A stretch of 7,598 nucleotides of DNA from an uncultured Eubacteriales bacterium. Lineage in GTDB: Bacteria > Bacillota_A > Clostridia > Lachnospirales > Lachnospiraceae. The stretch spans positions 1 to 7,598 of the forward strand of contig CADCPV010000387.1 in NCBI GenBank assembly GCA_902803345.1, given 5' to 3'. The notes under the pieces were generated by a model. The model saw nothing but the letters and a program-made list of their open reading frames with translations, did not search any database and was not told where the DNA came from. Shown piece after piece: positions 1-5,759 of the stretch. A program made the position numbers and the translations under genes. Every line of letters begins with the position of its first letter. Positions within the stretch are counted from its first letter, which is position 1.

Positions 1-14
1 AAGGAGGGCGAATC

Positions 15-974
15 ATGTTTGATTTCGAGAAACCGAATATTGAGATTGCAGAGATTTCAGAAGACAACAGCTACGGCAAGTTCATCGTCGAGCCTCTGGA
101 GCGCGGCTATGGACTGACGCTCGGAAACTCCTTAAGAAGAATCATGCTCTCATCCCTTCCGGGCGCTGCGATCAGCCAGGTGAAGATTGAAGGTGTCCTG
201 CATGAATTCTCGTCCATCCCCGGTGTCAAGGAGGATGTGACCGAGATCATCATGAACCTGAAATCGCTGGCAATCAAGAACAGCAGCAGCACCAACGAAG
301 AGAAGATCGCCTATATCGAATATCAGGGTGAAGGTGTAGTGACAGCGCGTGACATTCAGCACGACTCGGATATCGAGATTATGAATCCGGATCAGGTCAT
401 CGCGACGCTTTCGGGCGGCGTGGACTGCAAGCTGAACATGGAACTCACGATTACGAAGGGCCGCGGCTATGTCGGCGCGGACAGGAAGAGACCTGAGGAT
501 CTCTCCATCGGCGTGATTCCGGTTGATTCGATTTACACCCCCATCAAGCGCGTGAACATGAACGTCGAGAATACCCGTGTCGGACAGATCACGGACTATG
601 ACAAGCTGACGCTCGATGTTTACACGAACGGCACCCTGGCGCCGGATGAGGCGGTCAGTCTCGCAGCAAAGGTGATGAGCGAACATCTGAGCCTCTTCAT
701 CGATCTCTCGGAGAATGCGAAGCATGCCGAGATCATGGTGGAGAAGGAGGCTGATGAAAGCCACAAAGTCATGGAAATGAACATTGACGAATTAGAGCTT
801 TCCGTTCGGTCTTATAACTGCTTAAGAAGAGCCGGCATCAATACCGTCGAAGAACTTTGCAACAAGACTTCGGATGAGATGATGAAGGTCAGAAACCTCG
901 GAAGGAAATCCCTGGACGAGGTGCTTGCGAAATTAAGAGAGCTGGGCTTATCTTTGAAGTCCGGTGAGGAGTAA
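15..974 (+). CDS. rpoA: DNA-directed RNA polymerase subunit alpha
   Basis: Encodes the alpha subunit, which dimerises to start assembly of the core RNA polymerase and whose C-terminal domain contacts UP-element DNA and activators. The 319-residue length is normal for the family. The N-terminal domain (about residues 1-230) carries the hallmark dimerisation motif [16 protein letters not shown] short acidic linker leads to the helix-hairpin-helix C-terminal domain (about 250-319), where R265, N268, C269, G296, K298 and S299 match the DNA-binding residues of the E. coli protein at the same numbers. The ATG is preceded by a perfect AAGGAGG at 1-7 with a 7-base spacer, which fixes the start. It sits 15 bases upstream of rplQ, the classic end of the ribosomal protein operon (rpsM-rpsK-rpsD-rpoA-rplQ in most Bacillota). 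Its promoter is outside the window. Identification is secure. Confidence 0.99.
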   Translation: MFDFEKPNIEIAEISEDNSYGKFIVEPLERGYGLTLGNSLRRIMLSSLPGAAISQVKIEGVLHEFSSIPGVKEDVTEIIMNLKSLAIKNSSSTNEEKIAYIEYQGEGVVTARDIQHDSDIEIMNPDQVIATLSGGVDCKLNMELTITKGRGYVGADRKRPEDLSIGVIPVDSIYTPIKRVNMNVENTRVGQITDYDKLTLDVYTNGTLAPDEAVSLAAKVMSEHLSLFIDLSENAKHAEIMVEKEADESHKVMEMNIDELELSVRSYNCLRRAGINTVEELCNKTSDEMMKVRNLGRKSLDEVLAKLRELGLSLKSGEE

Positions 975-989
975 CGGAGGAAACAGGAA

Positions 990-1526
990 ATGGCAGGTTA
1001 CAGAAAGCTTGGCAGAACGTCCAATCAGAGAAAGGCGCTTCTGAGAAACCAGGTTACTGCGCTTCTTCAGCACGGCAAAATCGTGACCACCGAAGCGAAG
1101 GCGAAGGAAGTTCGCCGGATCGCGGAAGGTCTGATCGCGCTCGCGGTAAGAGAAAGAGATAATTACGATACAGTAACCGTTCAGGCGAAGGTCGCCAGAA
1201 AAGATAAAGACGGAAAGCGCGTCAAGGAAGTCGTTGACGGCAAGCGCGTTACCGTTTATGACACAGTCGAAAAGACAATCAAAAAGGATCATGCATCCCG
1301 TCTTCATGCAAGACGCCAGATGCTGAAGGTTCTCTACGGCGTAACAGATGTTCCCGCTGAGAACAAGGGCAGAAAAAAGCTGACCAAAGAAGTTGATATG
1401 CCGAAGAAGCTCTTCGAAGAGATCGCTCCGAAGTATGCAAACCGCAACGGCGGTTATACGAGGATCGTGAAGATCGGACAGCGCAAAGGCGATGCGGCGA
1501 TGGAAGTTTTACTTGAGCTCGTATAA
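990..1526 (+). CDS. rplQ: 50S ribosomal protein L17, long form with internal insertion
   Basis: Large-subunit ribosomal protein L17, which binds 23S rRNA near the peptide exit tunnel. The start [20 protein letters not shown], the following HGKIVTT segment, the LHARRQ motif (residues 105-110) and the C-terminal [13 protein letters not shown]...GDAA block are all diagnostic. At 178 residues it is clearly longer than the ~120 of E. coli or B. subtilis. The extra material lies mainly between the N-terminal helices and LHARRQ (about residues 56-104) as a Lys/Arg/Val/Asp-rich segment, with a smaller addition after the YGVTD segment around 118-134. I recall such long L17 proteins in Lachnospiraceae and relatives, so the insertion is probably lineage-typical and not damage. 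The reading frame is intact. GGAGG at 976-980 lies 9 bases before the ATG. The gene is co-transcribed with rpoA and followed by a terminator. Confidence 0.98.
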   Translation: MAGYRKLGRTSNQRKALLRNQVTALLQHGKIVTTEAKAKEVRRIAEGLIALAVRERDNYDTVTVQAKVARKDKDGKRVKEVVDGKRVTVYDTVEKTIKKDHASRLHARRQMLKVLYGVTDVPAENKGRKKLTKEVDMPKKLFEEIAPKYANRNGGYTRIVKIGQRKGDAAMEVLLELV

Positions 1527-1540
1527 TTAAATGGTATGGT

Positions 1541-1580
1541 AAAAGCCCCATCGGATCTGTGATGGGGCTTTTCCTGTTTT
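1541..1580 (+). terminator. Intrinsic terminator of the rpoA-rplQ operon
   Basis: A perfect 12-bp inverted repeat, AAAAGCCCCATC (1541-1552) with GATGGGGCTTTT (1561-1572), encloses an 8-base loop. It starts 14 bases after the rplQ stop codon. The run of T is partly inside the stem and is followed by CCTGTTTT, so the U-tract is interrupted and termination may be incomplete. The next gene starts only 13 bases beyond the tract and no convincing promoter is visible in between. Confidence 0.9.
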
Positions 1581-1585
1581 AAGGG
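1581..1585 (+). promoter_or_regulatory. Ribosome binding site that fixes a TTG start
   Basis: AAGGG lies 7 bases before the TTG at 1593. It is the only Shine-Dalgarno-like sequence near the beginning of this reading frame. The first in-frame ATG, at 1725, lacks a comparable site and would remove the positively charged N-terminus and the membrane anchor, so the TTG is the better start. The motif is weaker than the AAGGAGG of rpoA, and together with the TTG codon this suggests modest translation. Confidence 0.65.
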
Positions 1586-1592
1586 TCTTTGA

Positions 1593-4154
1593 TTGAAACC
1601 GAAAAAACGCAAAAAGAAATACCGCAAATACCTTGTGCTTGTGCTTGTTTTCCTGGCTATTTTAGGCGGGACGCTTGCTGTTGCGATTATCACAAAGACC
1701 CAGCGTGAAGCGCGCTACGAGGGAATGAAGCCGGCCAGCCTCCCGATGATACGGCTGTCCTGTCTCAACGGACTGTACGAAGCGGAGCTGCACGGCTATG
1801 TGCAGCATATGGACGAACGGAAAATGCGCGACCTGATCGTGCCGCTGTCGGAGGACCGAGGGATCGATGTTTTAATCGACCGCTATGAGAACAGTATCCA
1901 TTCGCTGCAGTATGAGCTTCGATCGCTGGACGGAAGCCAGTTTTTAGACGGCGGTTCGGTGGATCTTCAGAAGGAGAGCACGGACAGCATCAGCGTATCG
2001 CTGAGCTTTTCCCAGCTTCTTGAAAGCGGAATTGAATACCAGCTTCTTCTGATTGCAGAGACGGCGGAGCGGCCGGTGTATTTCTATACGCGGGTAATCT
2101 ATGCCAGGACCCAGTACGCGGAAGAACTGCTGAACTTTGTTCGGGAGTTTTCCGACGCGACGCTGGACCGTGAGAAGGCGGCAGCCTTCCTCGTGAACTA
2201 TATCCAGCCGGAAGCGGACTCAAATTCGACCGATTATTCCTACACGGATATTCACAGCAAGTATTCGATGCTGACCTACGGAACCATGGAGGTCGTCCGG
2301 ACTTCGGAACCGATCCTTCGGATCCAGGAACTGGAGCCGACACAGGCTTCCGTGAGCCTTTCGTATACGATTCAGATGCCGGACGGCCAACGGAACCGTT
2401 CCTGTCAGGTGCAGGAGTTTTTCTGTGTGCGTTACCGCTCCGAAAAGGTGTATTTGCTGGACTATTACCGCACAATTGATGAAATATTCAATGTCGAGAG
2501 TGCATCCCGGGAAAACGGCCGTATTCTGCTTGGAATCTCAAATGAAGCCGCCCAGATCCGGAACTCCGACAACAACGACTACACGGTTTTTGTCGAGAAC
2601 CGGAATATCTGGTCCTTCAATTCCAAAACGAATGCGATGAGCCTGATTTTCAGTTTCAGCGACGAGACGGACCATTCGAACCGTTCCTCCTACGACCACC
2701 ACGACATGCAGGTCGTCAAGGTTTCGGACGACGGAACAATCGACTACATGGTCTACGGCTATATGAACCGCGGCAATTACGAGGGCATGGTCGGGATCTG
2801 CTTCTACCGCTACAGTACATCGGACAATTCGACGAAGCGTCTGTTTTTCATGCCGGTGCAGCAGTCCGAACAGATGCTGATGATGGATCTCGGTACACTG
2901 GCCTATGTCAACGATTCCGACGTGTGCTATCTCAGGTACGGCGACGGTATTTACTCGATTGATCTCGGGTCCGGTGAATCGGTTGAAGTCTCGATCCGTG
3001 CCTACCCCGGCGCCTATGCGATGAACAACAAGGGCAATGTCGTAGCCTGGCAGGAGGGGGACGATCTGAAATACCCGGAGCGGCTCGTGATCCTGAACAT
3101 GGATTCCCAGACGACGGCGGTCGTGAACGCGCCGGATCAGGAGTTTGTCAAGATCCTGGACTTCATCGGAGACGATATCGTCTACGGCTTCGGCCGCGCG
3201 GAGAATTCCGTGATCGAGGCGAACATGGATATGCAGCAGCTGCTGTCGCATCTCGTGATCGCGTCGACGGACGAAGAGCTGAAAATCCAGCAGGAATACA
3301 TTCCGGACGGCTGCTTCATTCTTTCGGCAGACGTACTGGACACGCGGATTGCGATCCGGCAGGGGCAGAAAACCCGGGAGGGGACACTGAAGCTTCTGGA
3401 GGACAAGATCCTGCTTCTGACGCAGGATGTCGGCAAGAACAAAGAGAAAAGTATGCTGATGAGCCGCGAAACAGAGCCGGTCAAAAAGGAGTACTACATC
3501 CAGCTTGGCAAGGTTACGGCGGCGGATTCGCAGTTCTCAAGCGTGATCCCGCGCTTCGCCCAGAGCGATGATGTCAATGTAATTGATCTTCTGCACAACC
3601 AGACGGGTGCATATTATGTCTATGGTTATGGGAGACTTCTCTATGTCGAGTCTGAGATTAACCGGGCGATCGACGAGGCATTCTCCGTGTTCGGCGTGGT
3701 TGTGGACGATGAAATGAATTATCTCTGGACGCGCGGAACGAGGGACCTGTTCAAGACGATTTCGATTCAGCCCTACCGTGCGAAGGCGCGGGAGGAGACG
3801 CTTGCGGTGTCGCTGCAGATCCTTGCGGCGCAGGAAGGCATCCAGCTTCCGGATGTGAAAGAGGATCTGGAACGCGGCCTGAATCCTTTCGAGATTCTGG
3901 ATGCGGCGCTTGGAGAGAACAGTTCGGTTAATCTCTACGGCTGTTCGGTGCAGGAAGTCCTGTACTTTATCAATCAGGGACACCCCGTGATGGCAGTCAC
4001 CGGAAACCGGGACGCTCTTGTGATTACGGGATACGAACGTCAGAGCGTATCCGTTTATTTCCCGTATACGGGTGAAACTGTCAATACAGATATGAGTGCT
4101 GCGGAGAGCTATTTCCGGGATTACGGAAACTGCTTCATCTCGTACAAACGCTGA
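1593..4154 (+). CDS. Large membrane-anchored protein with propeller-like region and C39-like pseudopeptidase domain
   Basis: I do not recognise a named gene. The 853-residue product starts with a very basic stretch (KPKKRKKKYRK), then one hydrophobic helix at about residues 13-34, so it is probably a single-pass protein with its bulk outside the membrane. Residues about 35-320 form a mixed alpha/beta region with no motif I can name. Residues about 330-560 show short strand-like blocks separated by turns (NRNIWSFNS, DGTIDYMVYGY, GDGIYSIDLGSGE, NKGNVVAWQEGDD), suggesting a degenerate beta-propeller of WD40/TolB type. The last ~135 residues resemble a C39-like (papain-fold) peptidase domain: a helix after IQPYRAKAREE, then a GHPVMAVTG strand at 796-803, then DALVITGY at 807-814 where HAVVITGY would be expected. 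The catalytic Cys and His positions appear to hold other residues, so it may bind but not cleave. It starts with TTG and is probably co-transcribed with the SGNH gene 23 bases downstream. The membrane topology is fairly sure; the domain assignments are inference. Confidence 0.85.
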   Translation: MKPKKRKKKYRKYLVLVLVFLAILGGTLAVAIITKTQREARYEGMKPASLPMIRLSCLNGLYEAELHGYVQHMDERKMRDLIVPLSEDRGIDVLIDRYENSIHSLQYELRSLDGSQFLDGGSVDLQKESTDSISVSLSFSQLLESGIEYQLLLIAETAERPVYFYTRVIYARTQYAEELLNFVREFSDATLDREKAAAFLVNYIQPEADSNSTDYSYTDIHSKYSMLTYGTMEVVRTSEPILRIQELEPTQASVSLSYTIQMPDGQRNRSCQVQEFFCVRYRSEKVYLLDYYRTIDEIFNVESASRENGRILLGISNEAAQIRNSDNNDYTVFVENRNIWSFNSKTNAMSLIFSFSDETDHSNRSSYDHHDMQVVKVSDDGTIDYMVYGYMNRGNYEGMVGICFYRYSTSDNSTKRLFFMPVQQSEQMLMMDLGTLAYVNDSDVCYLRYGDGIYSIDLGSGESVEVSIRAYPGAYAMNNKGNVVAWQEGDDLKYPERLVILNMDSQTTAVVNAPDQEFVKILDFIGDDIVYGFGRAENSVIEANMDMQQLLSHLVIASTDEELKIQQEYIPDGCFILSADVLDTRIAIRQGQKTREGTLKLLEDKILLLTQDVGKNKEKSMLMSRETEPVKKEYYIQLGKVTAADSQFSSVIPRFAQSDDVNVIDLLHNQTGAYYVYGYGRLLYVESEINRAIDEAFSVFGVVVDDEMNYLWTRGTRDLFKTISIQPYRAKAREETLAVSLQILAAQEGIQLPDVKEDLERGLNPFEILDAALGENSSVNLYGCSVQEVLYFINQGHPVMAVTGNRDALVITGYERQSVSVYFPYTGETVNTDMSAAESYFRDYGNCFISYKR

Positions 4155-4177
4155 GGCTCTGCGGCACAGGGAGTATC

Positions 4178-5143
4178 ATGAAAGAAGAGCTGAGGAAAAA
4201 AAGAAAAAGACGCCGGATACTGAAACGGATCCTGCAGTTTTCCCTTCTGGGACTGCTGCTGGCTTCTTTGGCTGCCGCTGTGTATGTGGCAGTTGCGGCG
4301 ACGAGACTGATGCAGGTGCGCGCGGAACAGGCGGCACGTGCATCGTCGATTGCCGCGTCAAGATCAGCGGATGCAGCCTCTTTCTCTGCGGATGCAGCGA
4401 CGGCTTCGACCGAGCCGGGTGAGTCGGATCAGGAAGCCACAACGGAAGTTCCGACAGAAACGGAGTCCGAAAGCGAGGAGGAAACGAGCGGTTTCAGCAT
4501 TATCGATCTTTTCGATCCGGATCTTTTCAAATCATCCGAGGAAGAACAGGGTGAAACGGATTATGCGGAACTTGTCCAGGAATACGCTTCGGAGAAGCGG
4601 ATCTGGATGGGTGACTCGCGCTTTGTCGCGATGTCCAAAGGCGCTTATCTGCAGCCGAACGACGTATTCATTGCCAAAGGCGCCCAGGCTTACGACTGGT
4701 TCAGCACGGAAGGCCTGTCCCAGCTGATGCAGGAACTTTCGAAGGATCCCCGGCGGATCGTTATCATCAATTTCGGCCTCAATGACTGCGCGAACAACAG
4801 CGCAGGCTGGGACGCGTATTTTGTCGAGGATTACGTGGACACGATCAACCGGCTGACTACGCTCTATCCTGAGACACGGTTCTTTTTTGCTTCGGTCGGT
4901 CTCATCAACGGAGACTACAACCGGGGGGCAGGGCGCGGAAAGCTCCCGATGAACCAGGTCTGCCTCTATGTTGACGAGTTCAACAACACGATGTATACCG
5001 ACTGTCTCGCGGAATATATCGATCTCTCGGAATATCTTGTCCGGGACGGCTACAGCACGATTGACGGGGTGCATTTCGACTCGGCGACCAGCCAGAAAAT
5101 CTACAATTACTGTGTCGCAAAGGCCGGAAGGTATCAGAAATAG
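4178..5143 (+). CDS. Membrane-anchored SGNH/GDSL-type hydrolase
   Basis: Probable extracytoplasmic esterase or acyl hydrolase of the SGNH superfamily; the substrate is unknown. The 321-residue protein begins with a strongly basic segment (RKKRKRRR), followed by one hydrophobic helix at about residues 18-41, so it should be a type II membrane protein. Residues about 44-130 are a low-complexity Ala/Ser then Glu/Thr/Ser linker. The catalytic domain (about 135-321) shows the family blocks in order: block I GDSR at 145-148 with nucleophile S147, block III GLND at 200-203 with N202, and block V DGVH at 296-299 with D296 and H299. All key residues are present, so activity is likely. AGGGAG at 4168-4173 precedes the ATG by 4 bases. 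The gene follows the large membrane protein by 23 bases and is closed by a strong terminator, so the pair probably acts together at the cell surface, perhaps on acylated or acetylated wall polymers (inference from topology only). Confidence 0.9.
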   Translation: MKEELRKKRKRRRILKRILQFSLLGLLLASLAAAVYVAVAATRLMQVRAEQAARASSIAASRSADAASFSADAATASTEPGESDQEATTEVPTETESESEEETSGFSIIDLFDPDLFKSSEEEQGETDYAELVQEYASEKRIWMGDSRFVAMSKGAYLQPNDVFIAKGAQAYDWFSTEGLSQLMQELSKDPRRIVIINFGLNDCANNSAGWDAYFVEDYVDTINRLTTLYPETRFFFASVGLINGDYNRGAGRGKLPMNQVCLYVDEFNNTMYTDCLAEYIDLSEYLVRDGYSTIDGVHFDSATSQKIYNYCVAKAGRYQK

Positions 5144-5189
5144 AGGAAAAGCCGAAAATCGAATCAGGGGGAAATTACAGAGGCGTATC

Positions 5190-5228
5190 AGAGCCGCATC
5201 GAAAGTCTTTTTCGGTGCGGCTCTTTTT
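5190..5228 (+). terminator. Strong intrinsic terminator after the SGNH gene
   Basis: A 15-bp stem is formed by AGAGCCGCATCGAAA (5190-5204) and TTTCGGTGCGGCTCT (5210-5224), with a single U-G wobble and a 5-base loop. It is followed directly by TTTT. It begins 46 bases after the stop codon and separates the two-gene membrane unit from the riboswitch-controlled unit. Confidence 0.93.
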
Positions 5229-5259
5229 GTCGGGTACCGGCGATTTTTCCATTGCCTCA

Positions 5260-5289
5260 TTGACAACTGAACCTTTTCGGCGGTATAAT
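5260..5289 (+). promoter_or_regulatory. Consensus vegetative (sigma-A type) promoter
   Basis: A perfect -35 box TTGACA (5260-5265) and a perfect -10 box TATAAT (5284-5289) are 18 bases apart, one more than the optimum. Transcription would start near 5296, about ten bases before the first base of the aptamer. The position, between a strong terminator and the riboswitch, shows that the leader and the lipoprotein gene form a separate transcription unit. Confidence 0.92.
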
Positions 5290-5304
5290 AACAGCAATTG
5301 AATA

Positions 5305-5485
5305 AGCAGCAGTCGGTGCCTCTGCAGTCCAAGGGGCTGACAGAGGGTAAAAGGGAAACAGGTGAGAAGCCTGTGCGATCTCGTCACTGTATTCGGAATG
5401 ACATTGCCACGCGGCAACGCAGTCACTGAGCAATCGGGAAGGCGGCAATGTCGGGAGCCGTAAGCCAGGAAACCTGCCGCCTGTC
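5305..5485 (+). promoter_or_regulatory. Cobalamin (B12) riboswitch aptamer
   Basis: The segment carries the conserved blocks of the cobalamin riboswitch in order. A P2 arm pairs CCTCTG (5319-5324) with CAGAGG (5341-5346) and has an inner CAGTCC/GGGCTG stem. The core GGTAAAAGGGAA (5346-5357) follows, then a CAGG/CCTG arm (5359-5373). Next come GTCACTGT and GTCACTGAG blocks matching the family's CCACUG elements, CGGGAAGGC (5435-5443), and the B12 box AGCCAGGAAACCTGCC (5463-5478), one base from the usual form. A 9-bp pairing of GACATTGCC (5400-5408) with GGCAATGTC (5444-5452) closes the variable internal domain. Known members bind adenosyl- or other cobalamins and shut off downstream B12 synthesis or uptake genes. 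The exact outer limits are estimates. The position 275 bases upstream of a CbiK-like gene fits the ligand. Confidence 0.96.
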
Positions 5486-5528
5486 ATGGTACGGGAAAGA
5501 ATTTTCCAGATCACGAGGACTTGATTGT

Positions 5529-5552
5529 ACCGCGGCTTCGGGCAAGCCGGGT
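5529..5552 (+). other. Leader hairpin, possible competitor of the next stem
   Basis: CGGCTT (5533-5538) pairs with AAGCCG (5544-5549) around a CGGGC loop, and ACC (5529-5531) can extend the stem with GGT (5550-5552) across one bulged base. The arm AAGCC (5544-5548) can instead pair with GGCTT at 5577-5581, so this hairpin and the following structure are mutually exclusive. It is not followed by a T-run and is not itself a terminator. Its role in switching is inferred from pairing only. Confidence 0.5.
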
Positions 5553-5586
5553 CTTTCCTCCGAAACAGGGAGGAGGGGCTTGTTTT
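5544..5586 (+). terminator. Possible upstream terminator-like hairpin in the leader
   Basis: CCTCC (5557-5561) pairs with GGAGG (5569-5573), and an outer AAGCC (5544-5548) with GGCTT (5577-5581). The two stems are separated by an asymmetric internal loop. The structure is followed by GTTTT. It is weaker than the hairpin at 5640-5673 and competes with the hairpin at 5529-5552. It could be a second control point or merely a structured spacer. Confidence 0.4.
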
Positions 5587-5587
5587 C

Positions 5588-5608
5588 CTGTGCATCTTTT
5601 TTGCACAG
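5588..5608 (+). other. Short leader hairpin without U-tract
   Basis: CTGTGCA (5588-5594) and TGCACAG (5602-5608) form a perfect 7-bp stem around a 7-base pyrimidine loop. The T-run is inside the loop and no T-run follows, so it does not look like a terminator. It lies between two terminator-like hairpins and may only organise the leader. Confidence 0.45.
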
Positions 5609-5639
5609 ACTGCGCTGCTCCGGAAGCGATGTGTGTCAG

Positions 5640-5673
5640 TCCTTTTACCGCGAGGTAAAAGGATTTCTTTTTC
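5640..5673 (+). terminator. Riboswitch expression-platform terminator
   Basis: CCTTTTACC (5641-5649) and GGTAAAAGG (5654-5662) form a perfect 9-bp stem, extendable by one T-A pair, capped by a stable GCGA tetraloop and followed by TTTCTTTTT. It lies 87 bases before the start codon and is the best candidate for premature termination when cobalamin is bound. The downstream arm is an exact copy of a core segment of the aptamer (5346-5354), so the upstream arm could pair with either, which would make this the switching element. Confidence 0.82.
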
Positions 5674-5739
5674 GTGCCGGTTTCTTCGCTGATGTAAATA
5701 TTCAATATACATCGGGGGACGTGATCCGTCCCGAGTATC

Positions 5740-5746
5740 AAGGAGG
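5740..5746 (+). promoter_or_regulatory. Ribosome binding site of the lipoprotein gene
   Basis: A perfect AAGGAGG with an unusually long 13-base gap to the ATG at 5760. No nearer ATG, GTG or TTG in this frame would restore the normal spacing, and the ATG begins a clean lipoprotein signal peptide, so the start stands. Bases 5742-5749 are exactly complementary to 5554-5561 in the leader. Confidence 0.8.
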
Positions 5747-5759
5747 AAAAGGGATCAAT

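Noticed and set aside
1522..1527. TATAAT as a promoter for the large membrane protein gene
   Set aside because: It overlaps the rplQ stop codon, the -35 position reads GATGGA, and no extended -10 TG is present. Any transcript from it would also have to pass the terminator hairpin.
2538..3251. A 237-codon minus-strand frame, His/Val-rich
   Set aside because: The composition is what the reverse of Asp/Tyr/Asn-rich coding sequence gives; there is no ribosome binding site or motif.
4096..4422. A 108-codon + strand frame spanning the junction of the two membrane-protein genes
   Set aside because: It overlaps both real genes in another frame and has low-complexity Cys/Gly-rich content with no domain.
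4532..5332. A 266-codon minus-strand frame across the SGNH gene and its terminator
   Set aside because: It overlaps a gene with complete catalytic motifs, runs through the terminator and promoter, and has no recognisable domain.
5257..5712. Minus-strand frames in the leader region as small genes
   Set aside because: The region is explained by a promoter, riboswitch and terminators on the + strand, and the frames have no start-site signals.
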